A DNA stretch of 64,000 nucleotides from Pelagibius sp040217155 (GCA_040217155.1 JAVJNS010000026.1:124001-188000), one strand, 5' to 3'; counted from the stretch's first letter, positions 41,835 through 50,151 are shown. The notes: generated by a model not told the origin, from the sequence alone. Numbers and translations are program-made.

Positions 41835-42533
41835 TCAAGGACCCAGAGCCTGCAGCCCGCGGTATATGATCTCGGCCATCTTCAAGTCTTCCGGCTCGTC
41901 GATGTCGACGGCTCGATAGCGGGGCATGACATAGGGAATCATATCGTTGCCGATTGTCTGTCCGCCATTCAGTACTTGATCGCGACCGAAAAAGTAAAAT
42001 GCGCCGGCGTCGTGAAATGTCAGCGGAAGGTCCTGGGAACGCTTCGACCAGTGCTCCGGAAACAGCGGATGCAGCATCTGGTCCTCGCCGTGGTAGAGCG
42101 CGCGCTGGATGGGAAAGGCATAGGGTACTGACGAAACCAATGGGACGTCCGGACCCTTCTGCTTGAAGACCTCGTAGGCGCCCCGGAGATCTTGAGGCTG
42201 GATCAAGGGCGCACAGGGCAACATTAGGCATATGCTTTCCACCGCCGCGCCCCGTTCAACGTATTGCTCGGTCACCCAGCGCACGACCGGCATCAGAGGA
42301 GTCATGTCGTCGGCGAGGTCAGGCGTGCGGAAAAAGTCGATCTCGTAGCCAAGCTTCTCTACGGCTGCGGCGATCTCTGGGCTGTCGGTCGACACATGGA
42401 TTTTGTCGAAGAGGCCGGAATCTCTCGCACAGTCCAAGGAATAGGCAATGATCGGCCGGCCGCAGAAGTCGACGACGTTCTTGTGCCTGATCCGCTTGCT
42501 GCCGCCGCGGGCTGGAATGATGGCGAGGTTCAT
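41835..42533 (-). CDS. pseF: Pseudaminic acid cytidylyltransferase
   Basis: A 232-residue enzyme making CMP-pseudaminic acid from CTP. The loop is NLAIIPARGGSKRIRHKNVVDFCGRPIIAYSLDCA, followed by KIHVSTDSPEIA, LMLPCAPLIQPQDLRGAYE, and the PseF-specific block SVPYAFPIQRALYHG with SQDLPLTFHDAGAFYFFG. The usual D-I-D-E-P-E-D-L end is present. That HDAG block distinguishes it from the other two cytidylyltransferases in the locus. It follows pseC by 21 bp, in the classic pseB-C-F order. Confidence 0.92.
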   Translation of the reverse strand: MNLAIIPARGGSKRIRHKNVVDFCGRPIIAYSLDCARDSGLFDKIHVSTDSPEIAAAVEKLGYEIDFFRTPDLADDMTPLMPVVRWVTEQYVERGAAVESICLMLPCAPLIQPQDLRGAYEVFKQKGPDVPLVSSVPYAFPIQRALYHGEDQMLHPLFPEHWSKRSQDLPLTFHDAGAFYFFGRDQVLNGGQTIGNDMIPYVMPRYRAVDIDEPEDLKMAEIIYRGLQALGP

Positions 42534-42554
42534 GAGCGCTAGCGGTATTCGGTT

Positions 42555-43769
42555 TCAGGAACGCAGGCAGTCGCTGAGAGCATCGATGACTCTGTCGACA
42601 TCCACGTCCTCCATCCCGGGGAACAGCGGCAGGGAGAGCGCCTGCGCATAGTAGGTTTCGGATCCTGGCAGGCTGAGACCGGGATTTTGCCGGCGATAGA
42701 ACGGCTGCAGGTGAACCGGGATATAGTGGACCTGGGTTCCGATGCCCCGGGCGCGCAGCTGCCGCATGATGGTGCCACGCTCCAGACCCAGTTCAGCGAA
42801 ATCGATCAATACCACATAGAGATGCCAGGCAGGCAGACAGTCGCGATTGCGGTCAATGGGGCGGATCCGCGGTGACAGGAGGGCGAGCAGCCTGTCGTAG
42901 CGCGCGACCAAGTCCCGCCGTCGCTCGACGAACTGCGGCAGCTTGCCCAGCTGGCTCAGGCCCAACGCGCATTGGAAATCCGTGGCACGGTAGTTGAAGC
43001 CGGGTTCGGGCATTTCATAGTACCAGTCGTTGACTGCGCCTGCGCCGGAAAAAGCGAGTTCACGAAACTCGAATTCGGCTGGATCGCGGATCATGCCGTG
43101 CGAGCGGAAGCGCTTCAGGCTCTCGGCGCGCCGCGCATCGTTGGTGGTCACCGCGCCTCCCTCACCCATGGTCATGGTTTTGACCGGGTGAAAGGAAAAG
43201 CAGGTGAAATCGCCGTCGGCGCCACGGCCGATAGGCAATTCCTCGTTGCCGCCGCGCCGATAACGGCTGCCAATGGCGTGCGCCGCGTCCTCGATCACCG
43301 TGATGCCGTGTCGCCGGGCCAGGGCGCTTATAGCCGGCAGGTCGGCGCATTGGCCGGCGAGATGAACCGGCAGGACCGCCTTGACCCCGGGGCCGGCGCG
43401 CTCCAGTGCCGCGGCGAAGTGCTTGGCTTCCATCAGGCCGCTGTTGGCGTCGCAATCGGCGAATACCACTTCAGCGCCGACATAGTGGACGGCATTTGCG
43501 GTCGCCAGAAAGGTAACGCTTGGGACGATAGCCTTGTCGCCCGGGCCGAGGCCCGCCGCCATGGCGGCGAGATGCAGCGCCGCCGTCCCATTGGCGCAGG
43601 CCACGGCATGTTCGGCGCCGCAGGTTTCCGCGAGCGCCGTCTCGAAGCGCGCTACCGAAGGTCCGGTGGTCAGCCAGTCGCCGCGCAGTACCGCCGTGAC
43701 TGCCGCGATATCCTCCTCATCGATGGACTGGCGGCCGTAGGGCAGGAAGGGCATCGGAGTCGGACTCAT
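42555..43769 (-). CDS. pseC: UDP-4-amino-4,6-dideoxy-N-acetyl-beta-L-altrosamine transaminase
   Basis: A 404-residue PLP-dependent DegT-type aminotransferase, second step of pseudaminic acid synthesis. It begins PFLPYGRQSIDEEDIAAVTAVLRGDWLTTGP, with the PLP-phosphate region CANGTAALHLA, cofactor aspartate D161 (EDAAHAIGSRY) and Schiff-base lysine K197 (FHPVKTMTMGEGGA). FNYRATDFQCALGLSQL and YIPVHLQPFY are PseC features. The gene abuts pseB with no gap. Confidence 0.93.
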   Translation of the reverse strand: MSPTPMPFLPYGRQSIDEEDIAAVTAVLRGDWLTTGPSVARFETALAETCGAEHAVACANGTAALHLAAMAAGLGPGDKAIVPSVTFLATANAVHYVGAEVVFADCDANSGLMEAKHFAAALERAGPGVKAVLPVHLAGQCADLPAISALARRHGITVIEDAAHAIGSRYRRGGNEELPIGRGADGDFTCFSFHPVKTMTMGEGGAVTTNDARRAESLKRFRSHGMIRDPAEFEFRELAFSGAGAVNDWYYEMPEPGFNYRATDFQCALGLSQLGKLPQFVERRRDLVARYDRLLALLSPRIRPIDRNRDCLPAWHLYVVLIDFAELGLERGTIMRQLRARGIGTQVHYIPVHLQPFYRRQNPGLSLPGSETYYAQALSLPLFPGMEDVDVDRVIDALSDCLRS

Positions 43770-44810
43770 TTACTTGCCGGATCCCTCGATCATTGCGGCA
43801 AAGCGGGCTTCGTCGAGCCAGTCGCTGTTGTTGTCACTGGAATAGCGGAACCCCGGCTTCACCGGTTTGGCCCCCTGCTCCTCGGGATTCGGCCGCTGAT
43901 AGCTGCGGAAATCGGGCAGAATGATGTAGCGGTCCGAGAACTCGTAGGCGTTGCGCGAATCCTCTTCGGTGATCAGCACTTCGTGGATCTTCTCTCCGGG
44001 GCGAATACCGATGACTTTCTGCGGCAGGTCCGGCGCCATGAAACGCGCCAGATCGGTGATTTTCATGCTCGGAATCTTGGGGACGAATAGTTCGCCAGCT
44101 TTGCTCAATGACAGGCACGACAGGACAAAGTTCACGCCTTCCTGAAGAGTGATCCAAAAGCGGGTCATGTTCTCTTCGGTAATCGGCAGGTGGTCGCTGC
44201 CCCCATCGATCAGCCGACGAAAAAAGGGAACGACACTGCCGCGAGAGCCCATGACATTGCCGTAGCGCACGACGGAGAAGGATGTCCCGATTGTGCCCCT
44301 CATGTTGTTCGCGGCGATGAAGATCTTGTCGGAAGCCAACTTGCTGGCGCCATAGAGGTTGATCGGATTGGCGGCCTTATCGGTGGAGAGGGCGATGACC
44401 TGCTCTACCTCGTTGCGCAGGGCCGCGCGGACGACGTTCTCCGCGCCGATAACATTGGTCTGGATACATTCGAAGGGATTGTACTCCGCTGTCGGCACCT
44501 GTTTCAGCGCCGCCGCGTGAACCACGACGTCGACGTCCCTCAGGGCCATATCCAGGCGGTCCGCGTCGCGCACGTCGCCAATGAAATAGCGCAACGCCGG
44601 GTGCCTTTCCGGCGGGAGAGTAAGCGCCATCTCGTATTGTTTGAGTTCGTCGCGGGAAAAGATGATCACCCGGCGCGGCTTGTAGCGCTCCAGGACGGTC
44701 TGCACGAAACGTTGCCCGAAGGACCCGGTACCGCCGGTCACCAGGATGGATTTTCCGTTGAGGTCAAAGTCCTTGCTTGTCGAAAAGCTGCTGGTATCTG
44801 GCGAAGTCAT
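43770..44810 (-). CDS. pseB: UDP-N-acetylglucosamine 4,6-dehydratase (inverting)
   Basis: A 346-residue SDR enzyme that commits UDP-GlcNAc to pseudaminic acid. The NADP loop is LVTGGTGSFGQRF (about 23-35); the active-site residues fall in STDKAANPINLYGASK (K145, Y153, K157). FSVVRYGNVMGSRGSVVPFF and the C-terminal GEKIHEVLITEED match PseB/FlaA1. The ATG at 44810 has GAGGGT about 11 nt upstream; a GTG three codons earlier is possible. It is the first structural gene after the regulator and antiterminator, 155 bp downstream of the latter. Confidence 0.94.
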   Translation of the reverse strand: MTSPDTSSFSTSKDFDLNGKSILVTGGTGSFGQRFVQTVLERYKPRRVIIFSRDELKQYEMALTLPPERHPALRYFIGDVRDADRLDMALRDVDVVVHAAALKQVPTAEYNPFECIQTNVIGAENVVRAALRNEVEQVIALSTDKAANPINLYGASKLASDKIFIAANNMRGTIGTSFSVVRYGNVMGSRGSVVPFFRRLIDGGSDHLPITEENMTRFWITLQEGVNFVLSCLSLSKAGELFVPKIPSMKITDLARFMAPDLPQKVIGIRPGEKIHEVLITEEDSRNAYEFSDRYIILPDFRSYQRPNPEEQGAKPVKPGFRYSSDNNSDWLDEARFAAMIEGSGK

Positions 44811-44903
44811 CGCGGTCACTGACCCTCAAACATTCAAAAGGAGCAACGTCACGGGTTGCTGTGAAACTGACGGGTCGTTTTAACAAACCCGTGGTTAACC
44901 AAT

Positions 44904-44911
44904 GCTACCGC
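44904..44911 (-). promoter_or_regulatory. ops-like octamer in the leader upstream of pseB
   Basis: On the leftward transcript the sequence TGCGGTAGCATT occurs in the gap between the NusG paralogue and pseB. GCGGTAGC is the core of the E. coli ops pause element that recruits RfaH. The same octamer also occurs by chance inside a coding end near 11343, so the match alone is weak. Confidence 0.2.
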
Positions 44912-44965
44912 AGGCCGGGTGAAGTTACCTTCCCAGCCCGAAACGATCGTTTTGTCGCCGCCGGC

Positions 44966-45466
44966 TCAGTTTGCGGCGGCGACATTCTCCAACGGTGCCT
45001 GAACGCGGACCTTTCGGCCCAGCAGATCCAGCAGCAGGATCACGCGATCCCGGTCGGCCATCTTTTCGAAGAAACCAAGGCAGTCTGCCAGCGCGCCGTG
45101 GACGATCCGCAGCGCTTCACCCTTACGGAATCTGCGCGGCTGCAGAACAACGAGCCCCCGATCATCCTCGCGCGCCGTCAATTCCTCAACCACGCCGGGC
45201 GGCAGAGCCACCGGTCGTTCAGCCCGGCAGATCAGGCGGGCGACGCCCAAGGTGCCGTTGATCGAGCGCCAGGGCGCGCAATCCAGGTCGAGCTCGACAA
45301 AAATGTAGCCAGGAAACAGCGGTGCTCGCACCTCATCGACGCGGCGCGCATGCCGGCGCTCTCGGCGGTAGCAGGGCAGATAGGCATGGAAGCCCTGGCG
45401 TTCCAAATTGACCCGGGCACGCTCTTCACCGTGAACCTGTGTCTGGGCGACGTACCAGCGGTTCAT
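44966..45466 (-). CDS. NusG-family antitermination factor specific to the glycan operon
   Basis: A 166-residue NusG paralogue. The NGN domain opens WYVAQTQVHGEERARVNLERQGFHAYLPCY (about residues 4-33) and carries the polymerase-contacting APLFPGYIFVELD. The C-terminal KOW part has FRKGEALRIVHGALADCLGFFEKMADRDRV. Such RfaH/LoaP/UpxY-type proteins sit first or second in long polysaccharide operons and suppress termination in them. Here it is second of about 31 genes. The ATG at 45466 is used because a longer frame would overlap the regulator gene. Confidence 0.9.
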   Translation of the reverse strand: MNRWYVAQTQVHGEERARVNLERQGFHAYLPCYRRERRHARRVDEVRAPLFPGYIFVELDLDCAPWRSINGTLGVARLICRAERPVALPPGVVEELTAREDDRGLVVLQPRRFRKGEALRIVHGALADCLGFFEKMADRDRVILLLDLLGRKVRVQAPLENVAAAN

Positions 45467-45479
45467 GACAGCCGCTGCC

Positions 45480-46136
45480 TCATCGCGACGCCGCGACGGC
45501 GGTAACGCGGCGGCGCGTCGACAGCCGCAGCAGGCTGGGAAAGAGAACCTTTTCGCTTCCCCACCGCTCAATCATGCGTTCGTAGGCCGCTTGCGGGTCC
45601 TTCATATCGGTGACGACGGCCACTTCTGACCCGTTCAGAGCAGGCAGATCGCGGATGATCGGCACGCCGGCGAATTGCTGGCGGTTTGTCTCTTTATCGA
45701 AAATTGCCGTTACCTCGATGCCGGAATCCAGCGCCGCCAGGGTCGCTATCTCGCAGAGGTCGCCGGCGCCGACCAGGATGACCTGGGAGATGCCTTTTGC
45801 TTCGCAGCGGGCGAAGAGATCGGCGCAGTCTTCCCGCGCCAGACGGAAGAATCGCAATGACCGCGACAGGAACTTGGCCGTCAGCCGCGCCTTTTCCGCA
45901 AATCCCTTTGCGGTTAGATAGTAGGCATAGCGCCGTGCGGGCGCCTTGCGGACCTTGATCAAACCTTTGTTGATGCAGCGCTTCAGGTAGATATTGGTCA
46001 GACCCAGCGCGATCCCCAGTTCGCCGGCGAGGCCCCGTTGGGTTACGTAATCACGCGTTTCGATGGCGTCCAGCATGAGCCTCGTCGACTCTGCTTCGTG
46101 ATCCTGTTCGACCGGCGCTCCGGGCTGCGAAATCAA
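45480..46136 (-). CDS. MarR-type EPS-associated regulator with C-terminal Rossmann-like domain
   Basis: A 218-residue protein. Residues about 25-80 form a winged helix of the EPS-associated MarR type: TQRGLAGELGIALGLTNIYLKRCINKGLIKV, then RRYAYYLTAKGFAEKARLT. Residues about 115-185 add a Rossmann-like unit (ISQVILVGAGDLCEIATLAALDSGIEVTAIFD, then VAVVTDMKD) resembling the N-terminal domain of PglD-type nucleotide-sugar enzymes. A DNA-binding sensor of a nucleotide sugar or NAD(P) is a plausible reading. It starts with TTG, with GGAG 6 nt upstream. It is first in the glycan operon, with a palindromic operator candidate at 46220-46236. Confidence 0.82.
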   Translation of the reverse strand: MISQPGAPVEQDHEAESTRLMLDAIETRDYVTQRGLAGELGIALGLTNIYLKRCINKGLIKVRKAPARRYAYYLTAKGFAEKARLTAKFLSRSLRFFRLAREDCADLFARCEAKGISQVILVGAGDLCEIATLAALDSGIEVTAIFDKETNRQQFAGVPIIRDLPALNGSEVAVVTDMKDPQAAYERMIERWGSEKVLFPSLLRLSTRRRVTAVAASR

Positions 46137-46188
46137 GCTTGGCTCCGCTGGGTTGCGGGGGTGAGCGATTGAGGCCGCTCCTGAGGTT

Positions 46189-46218
46189 TGTCTAGCCGCT
46201 GAAAAGCGCGCCTGTCAA
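46189..46218 (-). promoter_or_regulatory. Predicted main promoter of the glycan operon
   Basis: Read leftward, a consensus -35 TTGACA (46218-46213) is followed after 18 nt by TAGACA (46194-46189). The regulator start at 46136 is about 50 nt further on. It is the only strong sigma-70-like promoter seen at the head of the leftward locus, and it directly adjoins a perfect palindrome on its upstream side. Confidence 0.55.
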
Positions 46219-46219
46219 G

Positions 46220-46236
46220 TGTTCATGGCATGAACA
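46220..46236. promoter_or_regulatory. 17-bp palindrome, candidate operator of the glycan regulator
   Basis: TGTTCATGGCATGAACA is a perfect 8-1-8 inverted repeat. It lies one base upstream of the -35 box of the predicted glycan promoter and between the two divergent transcription units. Its size and symmetry suit a winged-helix dimer. The regulator gene directly downstream is the likely binder; this is inferred. Confidence 0.6.
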
Positions 46237-46262
46237 AGTTTACAGTTTATTAAGAAAATTCA

Positions 46263-46292
46263 TTGATTTGGTTGGTTTACAAAGGCTAAATA
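46263..46292 (+). promoter_or_regulatory. Possible rightward promoter for the UDP-HexNAc dehydrogenase gene
   Basis: TTGATT (46263-46268) and TAAATA (46287-46292) are 18 nt apart in the AT-rich centre of the divergent gap and point toward the gene at 46492. The leader would be near 190 nt. Box quality is modest. Confidence 0.35.
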
Positions 46293-46491
46293 TTGCACCG
46301 CGGCCAAGAATGGCAAGAGGTGTCCTCGGCTTTGCCGGAAGCGGCTGCCGCTCGCGCCTTTTACAATGACGCAATGTTCGGGCCCGGGGTTTCGTCAGGC
46401 TGAGCGGCAGGTAACGGCTCTTGGCGCTCATGGGCCGGATTGGCCAAGCGGCCGCAACAGGCAAGGTTTGTTTAAATAGGGACGTTTGCGC

Positions 46492-47781
46492 TTGAGTTTG
46501 CCACAAATCCCGAAAATTGCCGTCATCGGCCTCGGCTACGTGGGGCTGCCCCTGGCCGTTGCCCTCAGCCAGTATTTTCCGGTGACCGGCTTCGATTTAA
46601 GCAAACAGCGGATCGACGAGCTCAAGGCAGGACAGGACCGTACCCGCGAGGTCGATGAGCAAACTTTGCAGGCAGCCGGCTTGGCCGTCAGCGCTGACCC
46701 CTCCGATATAAGCGGCTGCGGGCTCTTCATTATCACGGTACCGACTCCGGTCGATGAGGCGAAGCAACCGGATTTGAGCGCCGTGATCGCGGCCAGCCGG
46801 ACCGTTGGCGCCGTTCTCGCGCCAGGCGCGGTGGTGGTTTACGAATCGACGGTGTATCCGGGAGTGACCGAGAATCTTTGCGGCCCGGTGCTTGAGGAGG
46901 CCTCAGGCCTTGTTGCCGGCAAGGATTTCTTTCTCGGCTACTCACCGGAGCGCATTAATCCGGGAGATCGGGTCCACTCGCTTGACAGGATTGTCAAAGT
47001 CGTCGCCGGCCAAACCATGGACGTGACCGACTATCTTGCCGGTATCTATGGCAAGGTGACGGAGGCTGGCGTGTTCCGAGCCGCCGACATCAAGACTGCC
47101 GAAGCCGCCAAGGTGATCGAGAATGCCCAGCGCGACATCAACATCGCCTTCGTCAACGAAATTACCAAGATCTTCAACAAGATGGACCTGTCGGTTTATG
47201 ACGTTCTGGCCGCCGCCCGCACCAAGTGGAACTTCCTGGATTTTCGTCCTGGAATGGTCGGTGGCCATTGCATCGGCGTTGATCCCTACTACCTGGCCCA
47301 CTGCAGCGAAGCCCTGGGTCTGGACCCCCAGGTTATTCTCGCGGGACGGCGGACCAATGATTCCATGGGGCGGTATTTCGCCGGACGCGTGATCGAGGCC
47401 TTGCGTGCGACCGATCGCCCGGCGGCGGGCAAGGTTCTGGTCCTCGGCCTGACCTTCAAAGAGAACGTACCGGATCTGCGCAATAGCAAGGTTGTGGATC
47501 TCATCGACACTCTGCGGGACGCGGGATATCAGGTTGCAGTCCATGATCCGCTGGCCGATCCCGAAGAAGCGAGATCTGCCTGTGGACTCGATCTCTCGAT
47601 CGACCTTCAGGCCTTAACCGGCTTTGACTGCATCGTCGGCGCCGTTGGACATGACGACTATCGCGGCCTTTCCGGGTCTGATTTCGAGCGGCTGCTGGAC
47701 AGTCATGGTATCGTTTTTGACCTGCATGCGCTGTGGCCGGAGGTCGCCTTGCCGGCCGGCATCAGGCGCTACTCGATTTGA
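46492..47781 (+). CDS. UDP-N-acetyl-D-hexosamine 6-dehydrogenase (TviB/WbpA-like)
   Basis: A 429-residue nucleotide-sugar dehydrogenase that oxidises C6 of a UDP-HexNAc to the uronic acid. KIAVIGLGYVGLPLAVALSQYF is the NAD loop, and TVPTPVDEAKQPDL, YESTVYPGVTE and GYSPERINPGD follow. The WNFLDFRPGMVGGHCIGVDPYYL stretch carries the catalytic cysteine. The sequence fits TviB/VipA better than UDP-glucose dehydrogenase. Start choice is uncertain: TTG at 46492 has AGGGA nine bases upstream, and TTG at 46486 is in the same frame. It heads the rightward operon, divergent from the glycan locus. Confidence 0.88.
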   Translation: MSLPQIPKIAVIGLGYVGLPLAVALSQYFPVTGFDLSKQRIDELKAGQDRTREVDEQTLQAAGLAVSADPSDISGCGLFIITVPTPVDEAKQPDLSAVIAASRTVGAVLAPGAVVVYESTVYPGVTENLCGPVLEEASGLVAGKDFFLGYSPERINPGDRVHSLDRIVKVVAGQTMDVTDYLAGIYGKVTEAGVFRAADIKTAEAAKVIENAQRDINIAFVNEITKIFNKMDLSVYDVLAAARTKWNFLDFRPGMVGGHCIGVDPYYLAHCSEALGLDPQVILAGRRTNDSMGRYFAGRVIEALRATDRPAAGKVLVLGLTFKENVPDLRNSKVVDLIDTLRDAGYQVAVHDPLADPEEARSACGLDLSIDLQALTGFDCIVGAVGHDDYRGLSGSDFERLLDSHGIVFDLHALWPEVALPAGIRRYSI

Positions 47782-47843
47782 AGGGGATCTGAAGTGGGAC
47801 TACGGCCCAAAGGCGGCTTCCGCAATCTGCGGGAAGCTTCGCT

Positions 47844-48830
47844 ATGACCGTCATCGTGACCGGAGCTGCCGGTTTTATCGGATTCCATGTCGCCGCACAG
47901 CTGATCGATCGGGGCCAGACCGTAGTCGGCATCGACAATCTCAATGACTACTATGACCCAGCTTTGAAGCGCGCACGCCTCGAAAGACTCTCCGGACATA
48001 ATGGCTTCACTTTTCGCAAGCTCGATGTCCAGAACCGCGACGCCATCCTGGCGCTTGCCACCGAGTTTCCGGAGGTCACGGAGATCGTCCATCTGGCCGC
48101 CCAGGCCGGGGTGCGCTATTCGCTCGAAAACCCCTTTGCCTACGTCGAAACCAATGTGATGGGCCACCTCTGCATGGTGGAACTGGCGCGGCGCCTGCCG
48201 GCGCTGCGGCATTTTGTCTACGCCTCTTCTTCGTCGGTTTATGGCGGCAACAAGGAGCTCCCGTTTTCCGTCGATCAGCGCGTCGACAATCCGGTGTCGG
48301 TCTACGCGGCAACCAAGGCCAGCAATGAGCTGGTCAGCCATTGCTATGCGCATCTCTACGGTCTGCCGAGCACCGGCCTGCGGTTCTTTACGGTGTATGG
48401 ACCTTGGGGCCGGCCCGACATGTCCGCCTACATCTTCACTAAGGCGATTTTTGAGGACCGGCCGATCCGCATTTTCAACCACGGTGACATGCGGCGCGAT
48501 TTCACCTATATCGACGATATCGTTTCAGGTGTCTTGACCGTGATCGATCGTCCGGCGGAGCGGACCAGCGCGGAACCGCCACACAGGGTCTACAACTTGG
48601 GCAACCACTCTTCCGAACCGCTGTTGCGCTTCATAGAGTTGATCGAGAAGGCTTGCGGCAAGCCGGCGATCCGGGAGTTTGCCGAGATGCAGCCAGGCGA
48701 CGTCAAGGAAACCTACGCCGATATCGAACCTGCAAGCCGCGACTTGGGTTTTGACCCCAAGACCTCGATCGATGAGGGAGTGCCCCGCTTCGTGGAATGG
48801 TATCGAAGTTATCACAATGCCAGCTCGTAA
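47844..48830 (+). CDS. UDP-glucuronate 4-epimerase (CapI/LspL-like)
   Basis: A 328-residue extended SDR that interconverts UDP-glucuronate and UDP-galacturonate. The NAD loop is VTGAAGFIGFHVAAQL, followed by GIDNLNDYYDPALKRARL, HLAAQAGVRYSLENPFAYVETN, the active-site YASSSSVYGG and YAATKASNE (YxxxK), and LRFFTVYGPWGRPDMSAYIFTKAI. These blocks are nearly canonical for CapI/LspL. It follows the dehydrogenase gene by 62 bp. Together they suggest uronic acids in the same glycan, although the dehydrogenase looks HexNAc-specific. Confidence 0.92.
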   Translation: MTVIVTGAAGFIGFHVAAQLIDRGQTVVGIDNLNDYYDPALKRARLERLSGHNGFTFRKLDVQNRDAILALATEFPEVTEIVHLAAQAGVRYSLENPFAYVETNVMGHLCMVELARRLPALRHFVYASSSSVYGGNKELPFSVDQRVDNPVSVYAATKASNELVSHCYAHLYGLPSTGLRFFTVYGPWGRPDMSAYIFTKAIFEDRPIRIFNHGDMRRDFTYIDDIVSGVLTVIDRPAERTSAEPPHRVYNLGNHSSEPLLRFIELIEKACGKPAIREFAEMQPGDVKETYADIEPASRDLGFDPKTSIDEGVPRFVEWYRSYHNASS

Positions 48831-48922
48831 TGATCTCTGGCATAGGGCGAAGCGGCGGTTGTGAAAGTACGCCTTGTAAGTCCGGACCTGCTTCGACTGA
48901 TATTAATCAGGAAACTCGGCCA

Positions 48923-50017
48923 ATGAGAAATATGAACAATCAACGTGCAGATCGGGCGCAGAGCCTTTGGGGTGCACTCAAAAAGCGATTGGTGAGCAGG
49001 AATGGTACCGCACGGTCGAGCAGCAGCGTCGTCATCGAGAACCGCGACAGGCTAAACACCGATTGGAAGCGTTCAAACGCAGGTCAGTCGATTTCCGTGC
49101 GACCCGCGCCGCTGATCTATCGTGACGCAAAAATCTTTGCCATGGGGAGCTGTTTTGCCGTGGAAATCCGCCAGGCATTGAGCGACTTGGGGTTTGACGT
49201 TTTGCCAAGATATTTCGATATCGAATTCGACCGATCAGTGGAAAAACTCAGCGGATTGCCTGAGCGAGATAGTATCAATCACTACGACACGTTCACCATT
49301 CGCCAGGAGTTCGAGCGCGCTTTCACGCCTCAGGATCCGAAGGACAAAGACTATTGGCGGATCGACAGCAACGTTTTCTCCACCGAGCCATCTCCCACCT
49401 TTCAGGATCCGCATCGCAAGCTTACCTTTGGCCGCACTCTTCAGGCAGCGATGAACGCAACACGCAAGCTGGATACCTGCTTGCGACAGGGTATCTTGGA
49501 TGCCAATATCTACATCATTACGCTGGGCCTGATCGAAGTGTGGAAAAGCGAGAGCAGTGGCCGCTATGTATGCCAAGCCCCTCTAAAGCGCAACGGCGAT
49601 GCGAGTTTCGAGTGCTCTGACTTTGCCAGTAATCTGGCTAACATGCGCCGGGTCTGTGGATTGCTTCGAGAAAATTTTCCACACAAGAAGGTGATCCTCA
49701 CAGTCTCTCCAGTCCCGCTGGCCAGGACTTTCACCGGCAAAGACATTGTCGTTGCCAATATGGAAAGTAAGTCGATCCTGCGCGCCGTTGCCGGTCAGAT
49801 CGAACGGGAGTTCGATAACGTCCTCTACTGGCCATCATTCGAGATTGCCTCCCGAGAAAACATCTTCATGGATGACGGTCGCCATGTCAGTCCTACCGGT
49901 GTGGCCAAGATCGTCTCGGCGTTCGTCGCTGCACATTGCGACATCCGGGACGCGTCGAACCGACGGCAGATGGCGGGCCAGTCAGAGGGCCAGTCAGAGG
50001 GCCAGTCAGAGGGCTAG
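48923..50017 (+). CDS. GSCFA-domain protein (SGNH-hydrolase-like)
   Basis: A 364-residue protein. The family's naming motif GSCFA is present in IFAMGSCFAVEIRQAL (about residues 76-91), followed by LPRYFDIEFD, NHYDTFTIRQEFERAF, YIITLGLIEVWKS and VILTVSPVPLARTF, ending in DDGRHVSPTGVAKIV with the SGNH-type Asp/His pair. The family is often near polysaccharide genes and may deacetylate or esterify glycans; no activity is proven here. The ATG at 48923 is used. The C-terminus is a run of GQSE repeats encoded by a 12-bp tandem repeat. Confidence 0.82.
   Translation: MRNMNNQRADRAQSLWGALKKRLVSRNGTARSSSSVVIENRDRLNTDWKRSNAGQSISVRPAPLIYRDAKIFAMGSCFAVEIRQALSDLGFDVLPRYFDIEFDRSVEKLSGLPERDSINHYDTFTIRQEFERAFTPQDPKDKDYWRIDSNVFSTEPSPTFQDPHRKLTFGRTLQAAMNATRKLDTCLRQGILDANIYIITLGLIEVWKSESSGRYVCQAPLKRNGDASFECSDFASNLANMRRVCGLLRENFPHKKVILTVSPVPLARTFTGKDIVVANMESKSILRAVAGQIEREFDNVLYWPSFEIASRENIFMDDGRHVSPTGVAKIVSAFVAAHCDIRDASNRRQMAGQSEGQSEGQSEG
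49975..50010 (+). repeat. Three tandem 12-bp repeats at the GSCFA gene end
   Basis: GGGCCAGTCAGA occurs three times in a row with no change, then GGGC starts a fourth unit that ends in the TAG stop. It encodes GQSE repeats. As a multiple of three, copy-number slippage would alter length without shifting frame. Confidence 0.9.
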
Positions 50018-50151
50018 TCTGGAGGCTGCCGTGGCCTTTGTGACAAGCGTTGGGCCTTGGCGTTTTTCGCTTATCTACCTTGATTCGCTGCGGCAAAGAC
50101 GCTAAGTCCCTTCGCACCTGCAGCATTTCTAAGTTGAGGACCCGCTCTTTC

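Larger units (their letters stand above)
46137..46491. other. Divergent intergenic region of the glycan locus (about 350 bp)
   Basis: No gene is seen. An AT-rich core (46215-46300) holds the palindrome and both predicted promoters. The right-hand 190 bp are GC-rich, with short inverted repeats such as TTGGCCAAGCGGCCGC, and form the leader of the rightward operon. Confidence 0.6.
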
